DNA of 64,000 bases from Paraglaciecola mesophila KMM 241 (GTDB lineage: Bacteria > Pseudomonadota > Gammaproteobacteria > Enterobacterales > Alteromonadaceae). A program made the position numbers and the translations under genes. The notes below the pieces were generated by a model. That model ran no database searches. It was not told the DNA's origin and saw only the letters and a list, made by a program, of their open reading frames with translations. How positions within the stretch are numbered: position 1 is the stretch's first letter; every line of letters starts with the position of its first letter. Positions 56,174 to 64,000 of the stretch are shown here, piece after piece. The DNA is taken from positions 1-64,000 of the forward strand of contig NZ_BAEP01000070.1 in the NCBI RefSeq assembly GCF_000315015.1, given 5' to 3'.

Positions 56174-56403
56174 TGGAGTTTAACCTTTTTCTTTAATAGT
56201 TTTTTACTGTGGCTTATCATCAGTGGGGCAAAGAGCGTTAACAACATAGAGAAAACACCATGTACACCTAAGCGCACGACCTCTTTAGATTTATCGTACT
56301 TCATCACTTTCGCTGCCATGGCCTCAGGCTCAGGAAGCACCTGATTGGCCAGCGCATCCTCAGCAAGCTGACGCTCAAGTGCTTTATATTCATTATCACT
56401 CAT
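56170..56403 (-). CDS. Small single-span membrane protein of unknown function
   Basis: A 77-residue protein. Residues 1-40 are soluble and acidic, 43-64 (LGVHGVFSMLLTLFAPLMIS) form one helix, and the C-terminus is strongly basic. I do not recognise a family. It is the first gene of the mscS-sigma operon, with GGAG before ATG 56403 and a four-base ATGA overlap with mscS. It could be a channel subunit or a membrane regulator of the sigma factor. Confidence 0.7.
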   Translation of the reverse strand: MSDNEYKALERQLAEDALANQVLPEPEAMAAKVMKYDKSKEVVRLGVHGVFSMLLTLFAPLMISHSKKLLKKKVKLQ

Positions 56404-56839
56404 GTATTTTCTCCGACGTGCAGCTGCCTGCAGATGAACACTTTATAACCCGAAAAGCTCTCAACTAGGATCGTGTACCACTATCAAGATAAGAGCTATA
56501 GGCGATATATTACTTATTGGACGAAGTGCTAAGCTAAAAAGTCACACATTTAATTATTTAATTTAAATTTCTGCGCTTACCCGCAATATACTTATTAAGA
56601 CAAGTAAATATGGCATTGTGTGACTTTATTCACGACTAAGCCGTCTTATTTGTTTAACCCTTATCAACAAAGCGAGTTAGGTAAGTCAACTGACTAACTT
56701 AATAGCTTAAATATATAACAATATTAGAAGCTTAGCTCTATATTAATCCAGCTGTTTATTTACCAGGCTATTTATCCCTCCTGCGGTTTATTAAATTAGC
56801 TGTGTATAAAATACTAGGCGCTTTGCAATCGAGAATTTC
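56404..56839. other. Intergenic, divergent promoters
   Basis: 436 AT-rich bases between the sigma operon and the CNNM-like gene, with no supported gene or clear operator. If the sigma factor autoregulates, its promoter should lie here. Confidence 0.45.
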
Positions 56840-57916
56840 ATGACTATAGATATATTAATTTGGTTCGGCATCGCATTTTGTGTCACCCAATCGGCTATTT
56901 TTTCCGGTTTAAACTTAGCTTTTTTCAGTTTAAGTCGCCTACAACTCGATGTGGAAGCCAAACAAGGTAACGCGAATGCATCAGTTATCTTGTCTATGCG
57001 CGAAGACTCAAACTTTTTATTGTCTACTATTCTTTGGGGTAATGTGTCGATTAACGTGTTACTCACGTTACTGTCAGATTCGGTGCTTGCTGGAATGTAT
57101 TCCTTCATGTTCTCGACCATTGTCATCACCTTTTTAGGTGAGATTTTTCCGCAGGCTTATTTCTCAAGAAATGCCTTACAGGTAGCATCAAAGCTGACAC
57201 CTATTATTCGTTTCTATCAGGTTATTTTGTTTGTAGTAGCAAAACCCACTGCACTCATATTAGACGGTTGGTTAGGCCGAGAAGGCATCACCTATTTCCG
57301 TGAAAAAGAATTGACCGCGATTATAAATGCCCACATCGAAGCCGATGAAACAGATGTTGAGCATGTACAAGGGGTTGGTGCCCTTAATTTCCTGCAAGTA
57401 GATAACATCACGGTAAATGAAGAAGGCGAAGTAATTGATCCAAAAAGTATGCTTGAAATGCCATGTAAACTTGACCTGCCTTTGTTACCTGAACAAGGTA
57501 GCGACGACTTTGCACAATTTGTTAATCAGGTAAATGCCTCAGGGCACAAATGGGTTTTATTGTTGGATGAGGCTCGCACCCCATTATTGATGCTTGACGC
57601 AGATGGGTTTATTCGTGCGACGTTGGTGGACAATGCACCATGTGACCCTTATGCTTTTTGCCATCGACCACTTATCATCGAAGACGAGAATTGTACATTA
57701 GGTGACGCTATGCAACGCTTGAAAATCACCCAGGACATTGATGCGAGTTCAGATGAGGTGCTTCATGCTGACGTGATCGTTGTGTGGTCTACCACCTCAC
57801 CACGCTTAATAACCGGTGCCGATATATTAGGCCGCCTTTTAAAAGGAATCGGGCGACGTTCAACCACTACCGACCATGAACAGGCAGTCAGTGTAGCGCC
57901 GGCTATACACGTTTAA
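56840..57916 (+). CDS. CNNM/CorC-like DUF21 membrane protein
   Basis: A 358-residue protein. Residues 1-150 form the DUF21 membrane domain (IFSGLNLAFFSLSRLQLDVEAKQGN, FLGEIFPQAYFSRN), the fold of CNNM magnesium transporters. The C-terminus replaces ordinary CBS repeats with a divergent region (residues 190-340). Divalent-cation transport or sensing is likely but unproven. Confidence 0.85.
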   Translation: MTIDILIWFGIAFCVTQSAIFSGLNLAFFSLSRLQLDVEAKQGNANASVILSMREDSNFLLSTILWGNVSINVLLTLLSDSVLAGMYSFMFSTIVITFLGEIFPQAYFSRNALQVASKLTPIIRFYQVILFVVAKPTALILDGWLGREGITYFREKELTAIINAHIEADETDVEHVQGVGALNFLQVDNITVNEEGEVIDPKSMLEMPCKLDLPLLPEQGSDDFAQFVNQVNASGHKWVLLLDEARTPLLMLDADGFIRATLVDNAPCDPYAFCHRPLIIEDENCTLGDAMQRLKITQDIDASSDEVLHADVIVVWSTTSPRLITGADILGRLLKGIGRRSTTTDHEQAVSVAPAIHV

Positions 57917-58179
57917 ATCAGGTTTATGTTGGCCTATATGGAAGCATTTTAATCGTAAGCCAGTCATGTATGCCCATTGCGATTAATCAAAGTGCTGTGA
58001 CATCGGTTAAAATGCTCACAGTCTGCAGCTAAAATGCACAGCGCAGATCAACAGCACAAAATCCTCATTCAACGCCACCATTATGTTATCTGCTTTTCAA
58101 CGATACCACGCGGTGTGTCGACTGTATCATTTTAGCCACGTTTTCTGTGTGGTTAAGAATCAAGATACAATCATCAATT

Positions 58180-58197
58180 ATTCTCATTTCCATTATC
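58180..58197 (+). promoter_or_regulatory. Fur-like site upstream of bfr
   Basis: Three consecutive hexamers, ATTCTC-ATTTCC-ATTATC, are on the opposite strand GATAAT-GGAAAT-GAGAAT, 15 of 18 bases matching a GATAAT array. It lies 26 bp upstream of the promoter. Confidence 0.4.
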
Positions 58198-58222
58198 TAT
58201 CTATATGAAATAAAAAGGTTTT

Positions 58223-58251
58223 TTGATTTACTTACAATTGTATTCTATACT
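58223..58251 (+). promoter_or_regulatory. Sigma-70 promoter of the bfr operon
   Basis: TTGATT (58223-58228) and TATACT (58246-58251) are separated by exactly 17 bp. Confidence 0.72.
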
Positions 58252-58314
58252 CCGCGCATTCGGTTACAGATAGGGCGGCTTTGCACCTTATCGCACTATT
58301 CAATAGGTGAAATT

Positions 58315-58794
58315 ATGTTGCGCAGCAAAAAAGTTGTTTCTGCATTAAACGATGTGTTAACTGGCGAGCTAACGTCAATTAACCAGTATTTTCTGCATGC
58401 TCGAATGTATAAAAACTGGGGCTTAAGTGCGCTAGATAAAAAATGTTATAAAAAGTCCATTAAGGATATGAAACAAGCGGATGCGATCATCGAGCGCGTA
58501 TTATTCTTACAAGGCTTACCCAACTTGCAAATGTTAGGCAAGTTATTGATCGGTGAAGATACCGAAGAAATGTTGCAATGCGATGCAACGTTTCAAAAAC
58601 ACCAGATCCCTGTGCTCAAAGACGCCATTAGTTTATGTGAGCAGGAGCAGGATTATGTGTCGCGCGAACTATTAGAAGATATTCTAGAGTACGAAGAAGA
58701 TCATCTAGATTGGATTGAGACGCAAGAATATCAAATACAACACATGGGTTTGCAAAACTATCTTCAAGCTCAAGTGACTGAAGGGGAAGACTAA
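58315..58794 (+). CDS. bfr: Bacterioferritin subunit with heme Met52 and a degenerate ferroxidase site
   Basis: A 159-residue bacterioferritin aligning with E. coli Bfr without gaps. The heme ligand Met52 is present (KDMKQAD), but three ferroxidase ligands are changed: Glu51 is Asp, His54 is Gln and Glu94 is Gln. Glu18, Glu127 and His130 remain. It should bind heme but oxidise iron poorly, as in alpha-type subunits of heteromeric bacterioferritins. ATG 58315 follows AGGTGA. Its stop overlaps the next start by one base. Confidence 0.92.
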   Translation: MLRSKKVVSALNDVLTGELTSINQYFLHARMYKNWGLSALDKKCYKKSIKDMKQADAIIERVLFLQGLPNLQMLGKLLIGEDTEEMLQCDATFQKHQIPVLKDAISLCEQEQDYVSRELLEDILEYEEDHLDWIETQEYQIQHMGLQNYLQAQVTEGED

Positions 58795-59261
58795 TGAAAG
58801 GTAAAATTAACGTTATTTCAGGCCTTAACGCCCTACTCGCTTACGAATTAGCCGCGATGGATCAGTACTTTGTACATTCTCAAATGTACTTAGACTGGGG
58901 CTTAAACAAATTGTATGAACGCATCAATCATGAGTTTGATGATGAAAAAGGCCATGCAACTAAATTGATAGAGCGTATTTTGTTTCTTGAAGGCACGCCG
59001 AACATGGTTGATCGCGACGGTTTAGTGATTGGTACAGATGTTCCTTCGATGCTAGAAAGTGACTTGCGTGTCGAATATGCCGTAGGTGACAAACTAAAAG
59101 AAGTCATCGCTCTGGCAGAAACAGAACAAGATTATGTCACTCGGGACATGTTGATGGTTTTACTCGATGATACTGAAATGGATCATGCCCATTGGCTAGA
59201 GCAACAACTTGGTTTAATTAAGCGTATTGGTCTGTCTAATTACTTACAGTCTCAAATGTAA
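58794..59261 (+). CDS. bfr: Bacterioferritin subunit with intact ferroxidase site but no heme Met52
   Basis: A 155-residue second subunit. Glu18, Glu51, His54, Glu94, Glu127 and His130 are all kept, but position 52 is Lys instead of the heme ligand Met (DDEKGHA). It should oxidise iron but not bind heme. It is translationally coupled to the first subunit, giving a heteromeric shell in which each type supplies what the other lacks. Confidence 0.92.
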   Translation: MKGKINVISGLNALLAYELAAMDQYFVHSQMYLDWGLNKLYERINHEFDDEKGHATKLIERILFLEGTPNMVDRDGLVIGTDVPSMLESDLRVEYAVGDKLKEVIALAETEQDYVTRDMLMVLLDDTEMDHAHWLEQQLGLIKRIGLSNYLQSQM

Positions 59262-59289
59262 GCTACAGCAGCAAAATAATTATGTCATC

Positions 59290-59323
59290 AATGCCTGGTC
59301 AGTCACTGTCTAGGCATTTTTTT
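59290..59323 (+). terminator. Rho-independent terminator after bfr
   Basis: AATGCCT (59290-59296) pairs with AGGCATT (59312-59318), followed by a run of seven T. Confidence 0.78.
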
Positions 59324-59427
59324 ATTCTGAAATGTTCAACCAATACTCGGTTCATTACCCTAAGTCTAACCCTTCAATCTTGCATAAACCGTCTAAGGAA
59401 TGGCCTTCGACATTATCAATTGTCCGC

Positions 59428-59895
59428 TCAATAATGTGTTTCAAAGTTAAAGAACACTCGTTTCTCATCCCCCGTGGCTGAATTGACAAAAAGTAATACT
59501 AGTTGCCAGCGCATGTCCCGTTCACTGCATGCCCCTAGAAACAATAGATTTTCTGAGATGGTTTTATTGTCTATGGTCGCTACACGGGTATTCATTAAAG
59601 CAGTCTGGCCCATATACATATTCACACCTTGCACGTAACTCTGCTGCAAATCGTATTGGCTTGGGTAGACCAATTCGATACTCAGTTCCTCTTCTACTTC
59701 AGCATTCTGTAAAAAACGCCCAGAAAATTGCACGCCATTTAATTCCACTTGGCACTTGTTTGTGTCGATTAACTGACACTGAGCCCCCTTTTGCGCACTC
59801 ACATTAAAGATTGAATTAACGTATACAATACAAATAATGAGTAAAATTAATGCAAAAGGCCAAAAACGAGTAATAATTATACGATTCACGAGCAA
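59428..59895 (-). CDS. Membrane-anchored protein of unknown function
   Basis: A protein of about 155 residues. One helix near residues 11-32 (FWPFALILLIICIVYV) is followed by a periplasmic domain with cysteines in AQCQL, NKCQV and LGACSER. I do not recognise a family. The start could be TTG 59895 or GTG 59889; neither has a good ribosome site. It is divergent from ccoN, and an FNR box lies 14 bp before its start, so its expression may be tied to oxygen. Confidence 0.6.
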   Translation of the reverse strand: MLVNRIIITRFWPFALILLIICIVYVNSIFNVSAQKGAQCQLIDTNKCQVELNGVQFSGRFLQNAEVEEELSIELVYPSQYDLQQSYVQGVNMYMGQTALMNTRVATIDNKTISENLLFLGACSERDMRWQLVLLFVNSATGDEKRVFFNFETHY

Positions 59896-59908
59896 CTATT
59901 TTAATAAC

Positions 59909-59922
59909 TTGATTTGTATCAA
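59909..59922 (+). promoter_or_regulatory. Perfect FNR box between the unknown gene and ccoN
   Basis: TTGATTTGTATCAA matches TTGAT-N4-ATCAA exactly. Its centre lies about 213 bp before the ccoN ATG; a weak -10-like TACAAG follows at 59946-59951. It may activate ccoN or repress the divergent gene. Confidence 0.78.
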
Positions 59923-59957
59923 GTTTGCAATATAGAAACACGGCTTACAAGTACGTT

Positions 59958-59983
59958 TGAGCCTATCTTTTTGGGCTCATTTT
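59958..59983 (+). terminator. Hairpin in the ccoN leader
   Basis: TGAGCC (59958-59963) pairs with GGCTCA (59974-59979), followed by TTTT. If transcription starts near the FNR box this could attenuate it; the stem is short. Confidence 0.3.
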
Positions 59984-60128
59984 GATTATTATACGCGGGT
60001 TTTTAGTATGCTAATTTTGTGTATGGGTATTGCTTACCCTAAATAATGTACTTATACACAAAACGAACATGCGCTAGAACACACACGAGACACACATACA
60101 TCCTTATTGAAGTGGAAGATTCATTAAA

Positions 60129-61568
60129 ATGAGTGAAGCGATTCAAGTACACCCTGACTACAATTATAAAGTTGTTCGTCAGTTTGCAGTTATGACGGTC
60201 GTCTGGGGCATTATTGGCATGTCGTTAGGCGTGTTTATTGCGGCCCAGTTATATTGGCCAGCCCTTAATTTCGACACACCTTGGTTGACGTTTTCACGTT
60301 TAAGGCCTTTACATACCAACGCCGTTATTTTCGCGTTTGGTGGGTGTGCATTGATGGCAACCTCATTTTATGTGGTTCAGCGTACCTCTCAGGTACGTAT
60401 ATTCAGTGACAAGCTCGCAGCATTCACCTTTTGGGGATGGCAAGCGGTTATTCTTTCGGCGGTAATCACCCTACCTATGGGTTTGACCTCAACTAAAGAA
60501 TACGCTGAATTAGAATGGCCTATCGATATCCTCATCGCCTTAGTGTGGTCTGCATACATGATTAACTTTTTCGGAACGATGATTATCCGAAAAGTTTCTC
60601 ATATATATGTAGCCAACTGGTTCTTCGGTGCATTTATCCTTACCGTGCTTGTACTTCACGTAGGTAACAGCATGGCTGTGCCCGTTTCGTTGTTTAAATC
60701 TTATTCAATGTATGCTGGTGCAGTAGATGCCATCATGCAGTGGTGGTACGGACACAACGCTGTTGGTTTCTTCTTAACAGCCGGTTTCTTAGGGATGATG
60801 TACTACTTCGTACCTAAGCAAGCTGGGCGTCCGGTGTACTCTTATCGTTTATCAGTAGTTCACTTCTGGGCTTTGATTTCACTGTACATTTGGGCAGGTC
60901 CTCATCACCTTCATTATACTGCCTTGCCAGATTGGACCCAATCTGTAGGTATGGTGATGTCAATTATCCTGTTCGTTCCTTCATGGGGCGGCATGATAAA
61001 CGGTATTATGACTCTATCAGGTGCTTGGCATAAACTACGCACCGATCCGATCTTACGCTTCTTAGTGGTTTCATTGTCATTCTACGGGATGTCTACGTTT
61101 GAAGGCCCAATGATGGCAATCAAAACCGTGAATGCGCTGTCTCACTACACTGACTGGACCATAGGCCATGTTCACTCAGGTGCATTAGGTTGGGTAGCTA
61201 TGGTGTCTATCGGCTCTATTTACCACCTTATTCCTGTGCTATTTAATAAACCTAAAATGCACAGCATCTATCTTATCAACGTTCACTTCTGGTTAGCGAC
61301 AATCGGAGTGGTGTTGTACATAGTTGCTATGTGGATGTCAGGTGTATTGCAAGGCTTAATGTGGCGCGCGGTGAATGCTGATGGCACGCTTACCTATAGT
61401 TTCGTTGAAGCGCTTGAAGCGTCTAAACCTTTCTACTTTGTACGCTTCCTAGGCGGTGTGTTTGTTGTCGTTGGTATGCTGATTATGGCTTACAACTGCT
61501 ACATGACCATCCGTTCTAAGTCTGAAAACGAGACTGCTCGTTCAGACGCCGAAGTTCAACCAGCGTAG
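60129..61568 (+). CDS. ccoN: cbb3 cytochrome c oxidase subunit I
   Basis: A 479-residue membrane core subunit with about twelve helices that reduces oxygen to water and pumps protons. Heme and copper histidines are seen in [34 protein letters not shown] and [12 protein letters not shown]. It is the high-affinity terminal oxidase used at low oxygen. ccoO follows after 11 bases. Confidence 0.97.
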   Translation: MSEAIQVHPDYNYKVVRQFAVMTVVWGIIGMSLGVFIAAQLYWPALNFDTPWLTFSRLRPLHTNAVIFAFGGCALMATSFYVVQRTSQVRIFSDKLAAFTFWGWQAVILSAVITLPMGLTSTKEYAELEWPIDILIALVWSAYMINFFGTMIIRKVSHIYVANWFFGAFILTVLVLHVGNSMAVPVSLFKSYSMYAGAVDAIMQWWYGHNAVGFFLTAGFLGMMYYFVPKQAGRPVYSYRLSVVHFWALISLYIWAGPHHLHYTALPDWTQSVGMVMSIILFVPSWGGMINGIMTLSGAWHKLRTDPILRFLVVSLSFYGMSTFEGPMMAIKTVNALSHYTDWTIGHVHSGALGWVAMVSIGSIYHLIPVLFNKPKMHSIYLINVHFWLATIGVVLYIVAMWMSGVLQGLMWRAVNADGTLTYSFVEALEASKPFYFVRFLGGVFVVVGMLIMAYNCYMTIRSKSENETARSDAEVQPA

Positions 61569-61579
61569 GAGTCGCATAG

Positions 61580-62185
61580 ATGAAGAATGCACACGAGATA
61601 GTAGAAAAGAACGTTGGTTTATTAACAATCTTAATTTTGGTCGCCATCAGCTTCGGCGCCATGGTTGAAATTACCCCGTTGATGTTTCAACAACAAACAA
61701 TGAAACCAGTGGATGGCCTTGAGCCATACACTGCCCTAGAAATGGAAGGTCGTGACATTTACATTCGTGAAGGATGTGTTGGTTGTCATAGCCAGATGAT
61801 CCGTCCATTTCGTGCTGAAACTGAACGCTACGGCCACTACTCAGTTGCCGGTGAGTCAGTTTGGGAACACCCATTCCTATGGGGCTCAAAACGCACAGGA
61901 CCTGACTTGGCCCGTGTGGGTGGTCGCTACAGTGATGAATGGCACCGTGTTCATTTAAGAAACCCACGTGACGTAGTACCTGAATCGAATATGCCTGGTT
62001 TTCCTTGGTTATTTGAAAATCAACTAACTGGCGATTTAACCGCGAAAAAACTAGCCGTATTTCGTGACTTTGGTGTGCCTTACACCGACGAAGACATTGC
62101 AGGAGCGAAAGCTGCGGTTGAAGGTAAATATGAGATTGATGCGTTGGTTGCATATCTACAGTCTCTTGGAACTGCGTTGAAGTAA
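61580..62185 (+). CDS. ccoO: cbb3 oxidase subunit II (monoheme c)
   Basis: A 201-residue membrane-anchored cytochrome c. One helix lies near residues 13-32, and the heme motif [16 protein letters not shown] is diagnostic, with Met ligands later in NMPGFPWL. It passes electrons to CcoN. ccoQ begins one base after the stop. Confidence 0.97.
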   Translation: MKNAHEIVEKNVGLLTILILVAISFGAMVEITPLMFQQQTMKPVDGLEPYTALEMEGRDIYIREGCVGCHSQMIRPFRAETERYGHYSVAGESVWEHPFLWGSKRTGPDLARVGGRYSDEWHRVHLRNPRDVVPESNMPGFPWLFENQLTGDLTAKKLAVFRDFGVPYTDEDIAGAKAAVEGKYEIDALVAYLQSLGTALK

Positions 62186-62186
62186 T

Positions 62187-62360
62187 ATGGATTACGCAAT
62201 TACAGGAACCATATTTACCCTAATCGTATTCGTTGTATTTATAGGTATTGTTATTTGGGCCTACAGCAAACGTTCTAAGGCCGGCTTCGACGAAGCCGCC
62301 AATTTGATTTTTGCTGATGAGGACAAAAAAGAAAAGCGGGAGTCAGGCACACATGAGTAG
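62187..62360 (+). CDS. ccoQ: cbb3 oxidase small subunit CcoQ/FixQ
   Basis: A 57-residue protein starting MDYAITGTIFTLIVFVVFIG, with one helix and a charged tail. Size, topology and position between ccoO and ccoP identify it as CcoQ, which helps stabilise the oxidase. Its stop overlaps the ccoP start by eight bases. Confidence 0.92.
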   Translation: MDYAITGTIFTLIVFVVFIGIVIWAYSKRSKAGFDEAANLIFADEDKKEKRESGTHE

Positions 62361-63306
62361 CTTTTGGAGCATTTGGATCACAGTTATTACACTGGGAACA
62401 ATTATTGGATGTTTTTTATTATTGCGTTGGTGTTTAAGCAATAAAACTGGCGTTGCTGAAGGCGAAGATATGCATCATGAATTTGATGGCATCATCGAAA
62501 TCAACAACCAATTGCCTCGCTGGTGGACAATTATGTTTTACGCCACCATCGTTTGGGGTTTCTTGTACTTCATACTTTACCCTGGGCTAGGTAGCTTTGA
62601 AGGTGTGCTAGGTTGGAAGAGTTCTAACCAAGATATACGCTCATTGGCGGAATCTGAGCAAGCTCGCATTGATGCAAAAGAGAATGGCGACATCGTTCAA
62701 TACGACCGCGAATTAGATTTTGCCGAAGAGCGTTTTGCGCCTATTTTTGATGCGTATGCAAAGCAACCTATCGAAACGTTAGCGAAAGATCCTGAAGCGT
62801 TAAAAGTGGGTCAGCGCTTATTTAGCCAAAACTGTTCACAGTGCCACGGTTCTGATGCTCGCGGTCAGCGCGGATTCCCTAACCTAACGGATCACGATTG
62901 GTTATATGGCGGCACGCCAGCCAAAATTATTGAAACTTTAACCTTGGGCCGCCAAGCAGCCATGCCAGCACAACTAGCGTCTATGGGTGAAAAAGGCATT
63001 GAAGAAGTTGCTGCTTATGCATTAAGCCTAAGCGGTCGTCAGGTCGACCCAGACTTAGCTGAAAAAGGTAAAGTTCGTTTTGCTATTTGTTCAGCCTGTC
63101 ATGGTCCTGACGGTAAAGGTAATCAAGCACTTGGCGCGCCGAACTTAACCGATAATATTTGGTTATATGGCGGCAGCCACAAAGCGGTAACGGAAACCTT
63201 AACCTATGGTCGTAACGGTGTAATGCCATCATTCAAGAAAACCTTGGGCGATGAGAAAATTCACTTGGTTGCAGCATATGTTTACAGTTTATCGCAAGAT
63301 AAATAG
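62353..63306 (+). CDS. ccoP: cbb3 oxidase subunit III (diheme c)
   Basis: A 317-residue protein with two N-terminal helices (residues about 5-25 and 58-75) and two c-type domains with NCSQCHGSDARG and ICSACHGPDGKG. It delivers electrons from soluble carriers. ATG 62353 (MSSFWSIW) overlaps ccoQ; a longer start lies inside ccoQ and is unlikely. Confidence 0.97.
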   Translation: MSSFWSIWITVITLGTIIGCFLLLRWCLSNKTGVAEGEDMHHEFDGIIEINNQLPRWWTIMFYATIVWGFLYFILYPGLGSFEGVLGWKSSNQDIRSLAESEQARIDAKENGDIVQYDRELDFAEERFAPIFDAYAKQPIETLAKDPEALKVGQRLFSQNCSQCHGSDARGQRGFPNLTDHDWLYGGTPAKIIETLTLGRQAAMPAQLASMGEKGIEEVAAYALSLSGRQVDPDLAEKGKVRFAICSACHGPDGKGNQALGAPNLTDNIWLYGGSHKAVTETLTYGRNGVMPSFKKTLGDEKIHLVAAYVYSLSQDK

Positions 63307-63325
63307 CACCGTTTTCGGTTAGAAT

Positions 63326-63351
63326 AAGCCTCGCCTGTGCGAGGCTTTTTT
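63326..63351 (+). terminator. Rho-independent terminator after ccoP
   Basis: AAGCCTCGC (63326-63334) pairs perfectly with GCGAGGCTT (63339-63347) around four bases, followed by a T run. It separates the structural oxidase genes from fixH-ccoI. Confidence 0.9.
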
Positions 63352-63377
63352 ATATACATTATTTATTTAAGGTTGTT

Positions 63378-63887
63378 ATGTCCCCTACTTCTGAGCCGTC
63401 CATTACAGATAAGAAAAAATGGTATAAACAGTTCTGGCCATGGTTTCTTATTACTATTCCAGTGTGCTCCATGATTTTAAGTTTCAATATGCTGCGCTTC
63501 GCGTTTGACGGACAAGACGCCATGGTAGTCGATGATTATTATAAGCAAGGCAAAGCAATCAATATTAGCCTTGAGAAAATTCAAGCCGCAAGAGCACTTA
63601 ACATTCAAACCGAGCTTAACGTCACTGAAAAAGATGTCAGTTTACGTTTCATCAGCGGTGCTCCCCAAACCGGTGCAGCTTTGCGTTTAGCCTTTTATCA
63701 CGTTACGCAGGCTCCTAAAGATCAAACTATTGATTTGTTTCGCGATGCTCAAGGCATTTATCGTGGTAGTGCTGAAAACGACTTGACCGGTAAATGGCAA
63801 GTAGCATTGCTGCCACACGACCAGGTGTGGAAGGTTCAACAAACACTTTCTTTTCCAAGTAACGACAGCATAGCTTTTAATCCCTAA
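63378..63887 (+). CDS. FixH-family cbb3 assembly protein
   Basis: A 169-residue protein with one helix (residues about 20-40) and a periplasmic domain (VVDDYYKQGKAINISLEK is the FixH signature). It takes part in cbb3 oxidase biogenesis with the copper ATPase encoded next. Its stop overlaps the ccoI start by one base. Confidence 0.9.
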   Translation: MSPTSEPSITDKKKWYKQFWPWFLITIPVCSMILSFNMLRFAFDGQDAMVVDDYYKQGKAINISLEKIQAARALNIQTELNVTEKDVSLRFISGAPQTGAALRLAFYHVTQAPKDQTIDLFRDAQGIYRGSAENDLTGKWQVALLPHDQVWKVQQTLSFPSNDSIAFNP

Positions 63888-64000
63888 TGACTGACAGCGT
63901 ATCTTGTTACCACTGCGGGCTACCTGCGGTGGATGGCGATAAATATAACGCCTCCATTTTAGGCCAAGAGCGACAAATGTGTTGCCCTGGATGCCAAGCC
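63887..64000 (+). CDS. ccoI: Cu-translocating P-type ATPase for cbb3 assembly, 5' part
   Basis: Only the first 38 codons are inside the window. CYHCGLP and MCCPGCQA match the N-terminal zinc/copper-binding segment of FixI/CcoI ATPases, which supply copper for cbb3 oxidase. It is translationally coupled to fixH and continues beyond base 64000. Confidence 0.85.
   Translation, partial: MTDSVSCYHCGLPAVDGDKYNASILGQERQMCCPGCQA

Larger units (their letters stand above)
57917..58314. other. Bacterioferritin upstream region
   Basis: No gene is seen. It holds a Fur-like site and a consensus promoter, listed separately, leaving a 5' leader of about 57 bases before the first bfr ATG. Confidence 0.6.

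Noticed and set aside
61671-62153. 160-codon minus-strand frame antisense to ccoO
   Set aside because: Shadow of ccoO; no motif or start signal.
1-64000. CRISPR arrays, tRNA, rRNA, complete insertion sequences, prophage
   Set aside because: I looked for regular repeats, cloverleaf-like sequences and transposase motifs and found none.

Overview
The window looks like about 64 kb of chromosome from a marine gammaproteobacterium of the Alteromonadales, most like Glaciecola/Paraglaciecola/Alteromonas. This rests on gene order (maf-yceD-rpmF-plsX-fabHDG-acpP-fabF-pabC-mltG-tmk-holB-tatD; ccoNOQP with an fnr nearby), protein character and moderate GC. It is inferred by eye and was not checked against a database. 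I saw no rRNA, tRNA, CRISPR array, prophage or complete insertion sequence.

1-11.5 kb is a housekeeping block. It holds Maf (minus strand), YceD, L32, the phospholipid and type II fatty-acid genes, then aminodeoxychorismate lyase, MltG, thymidylate kinase, DNA polymerase III delta prime and a TatD nuclease. A consensus sigma-70 promoter sits almost on top of the yceD start codon. acpP has its own promoter-like sequence and terminator, and fabF ends at a strong terminator.

11.5-24.3 kb is a mixed accessory region: a GH13 glucan enzyme, a membrane PQQ dehydrogenase, a solo tyrosine recombinase behind a near-perfect LexA box, 6-phosphogluconate dehydrogenase, a membrane thioredoxin fusion, and a two-gene YeeE/YedE sulfur-transport operon with a BigR-like persulfide-type ArsR repressor.

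24.3-48.4 kb is dominated by signalling and low-oxygen or stress functions. There is a hybrid histidine kinase split by an apparent frameshift, two universal stress proteins, a MATE/LysR divergent pair, a GNAT protein, a lipoprotein cytochrome c, CbpA/CbpM, a CDF transporter, and a FixL/FixJ-like pair followed by a degenerate receiver. Then come a MerR-CopA-cupredoxin copper operon, a GGDEF response regulator, D-lactate dehydrogenase with phosphofructokinase, a rhodanese, an oxygen-sensing FNR and GlgC. Several of these genes have FNR-type boxes upstream. The clearest is a class II-like promoter before ldhA-pfkA.

48.4-60 kb carries another hybrid kinase, outer-membrane phospholipase A, an OmpA-family protein, LapA, a MITE-like inverted-repeat element, an ECF sigma/MscS/small-protein operon, a CNNM-like protein and two bacterioferritin subunits with complementary loss of the heme and ferroxidase ligands.

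60-64 kb is the cbb3 oxidase operon ccoNOQP, then fixH and the start of ccoI, which runs off the window. Together the FNR, the cbb3 oxidase, the fermentative and glycolytic genes, the stress proteins and copper export suggest a region specialised for adapting to microaerobic conditions.
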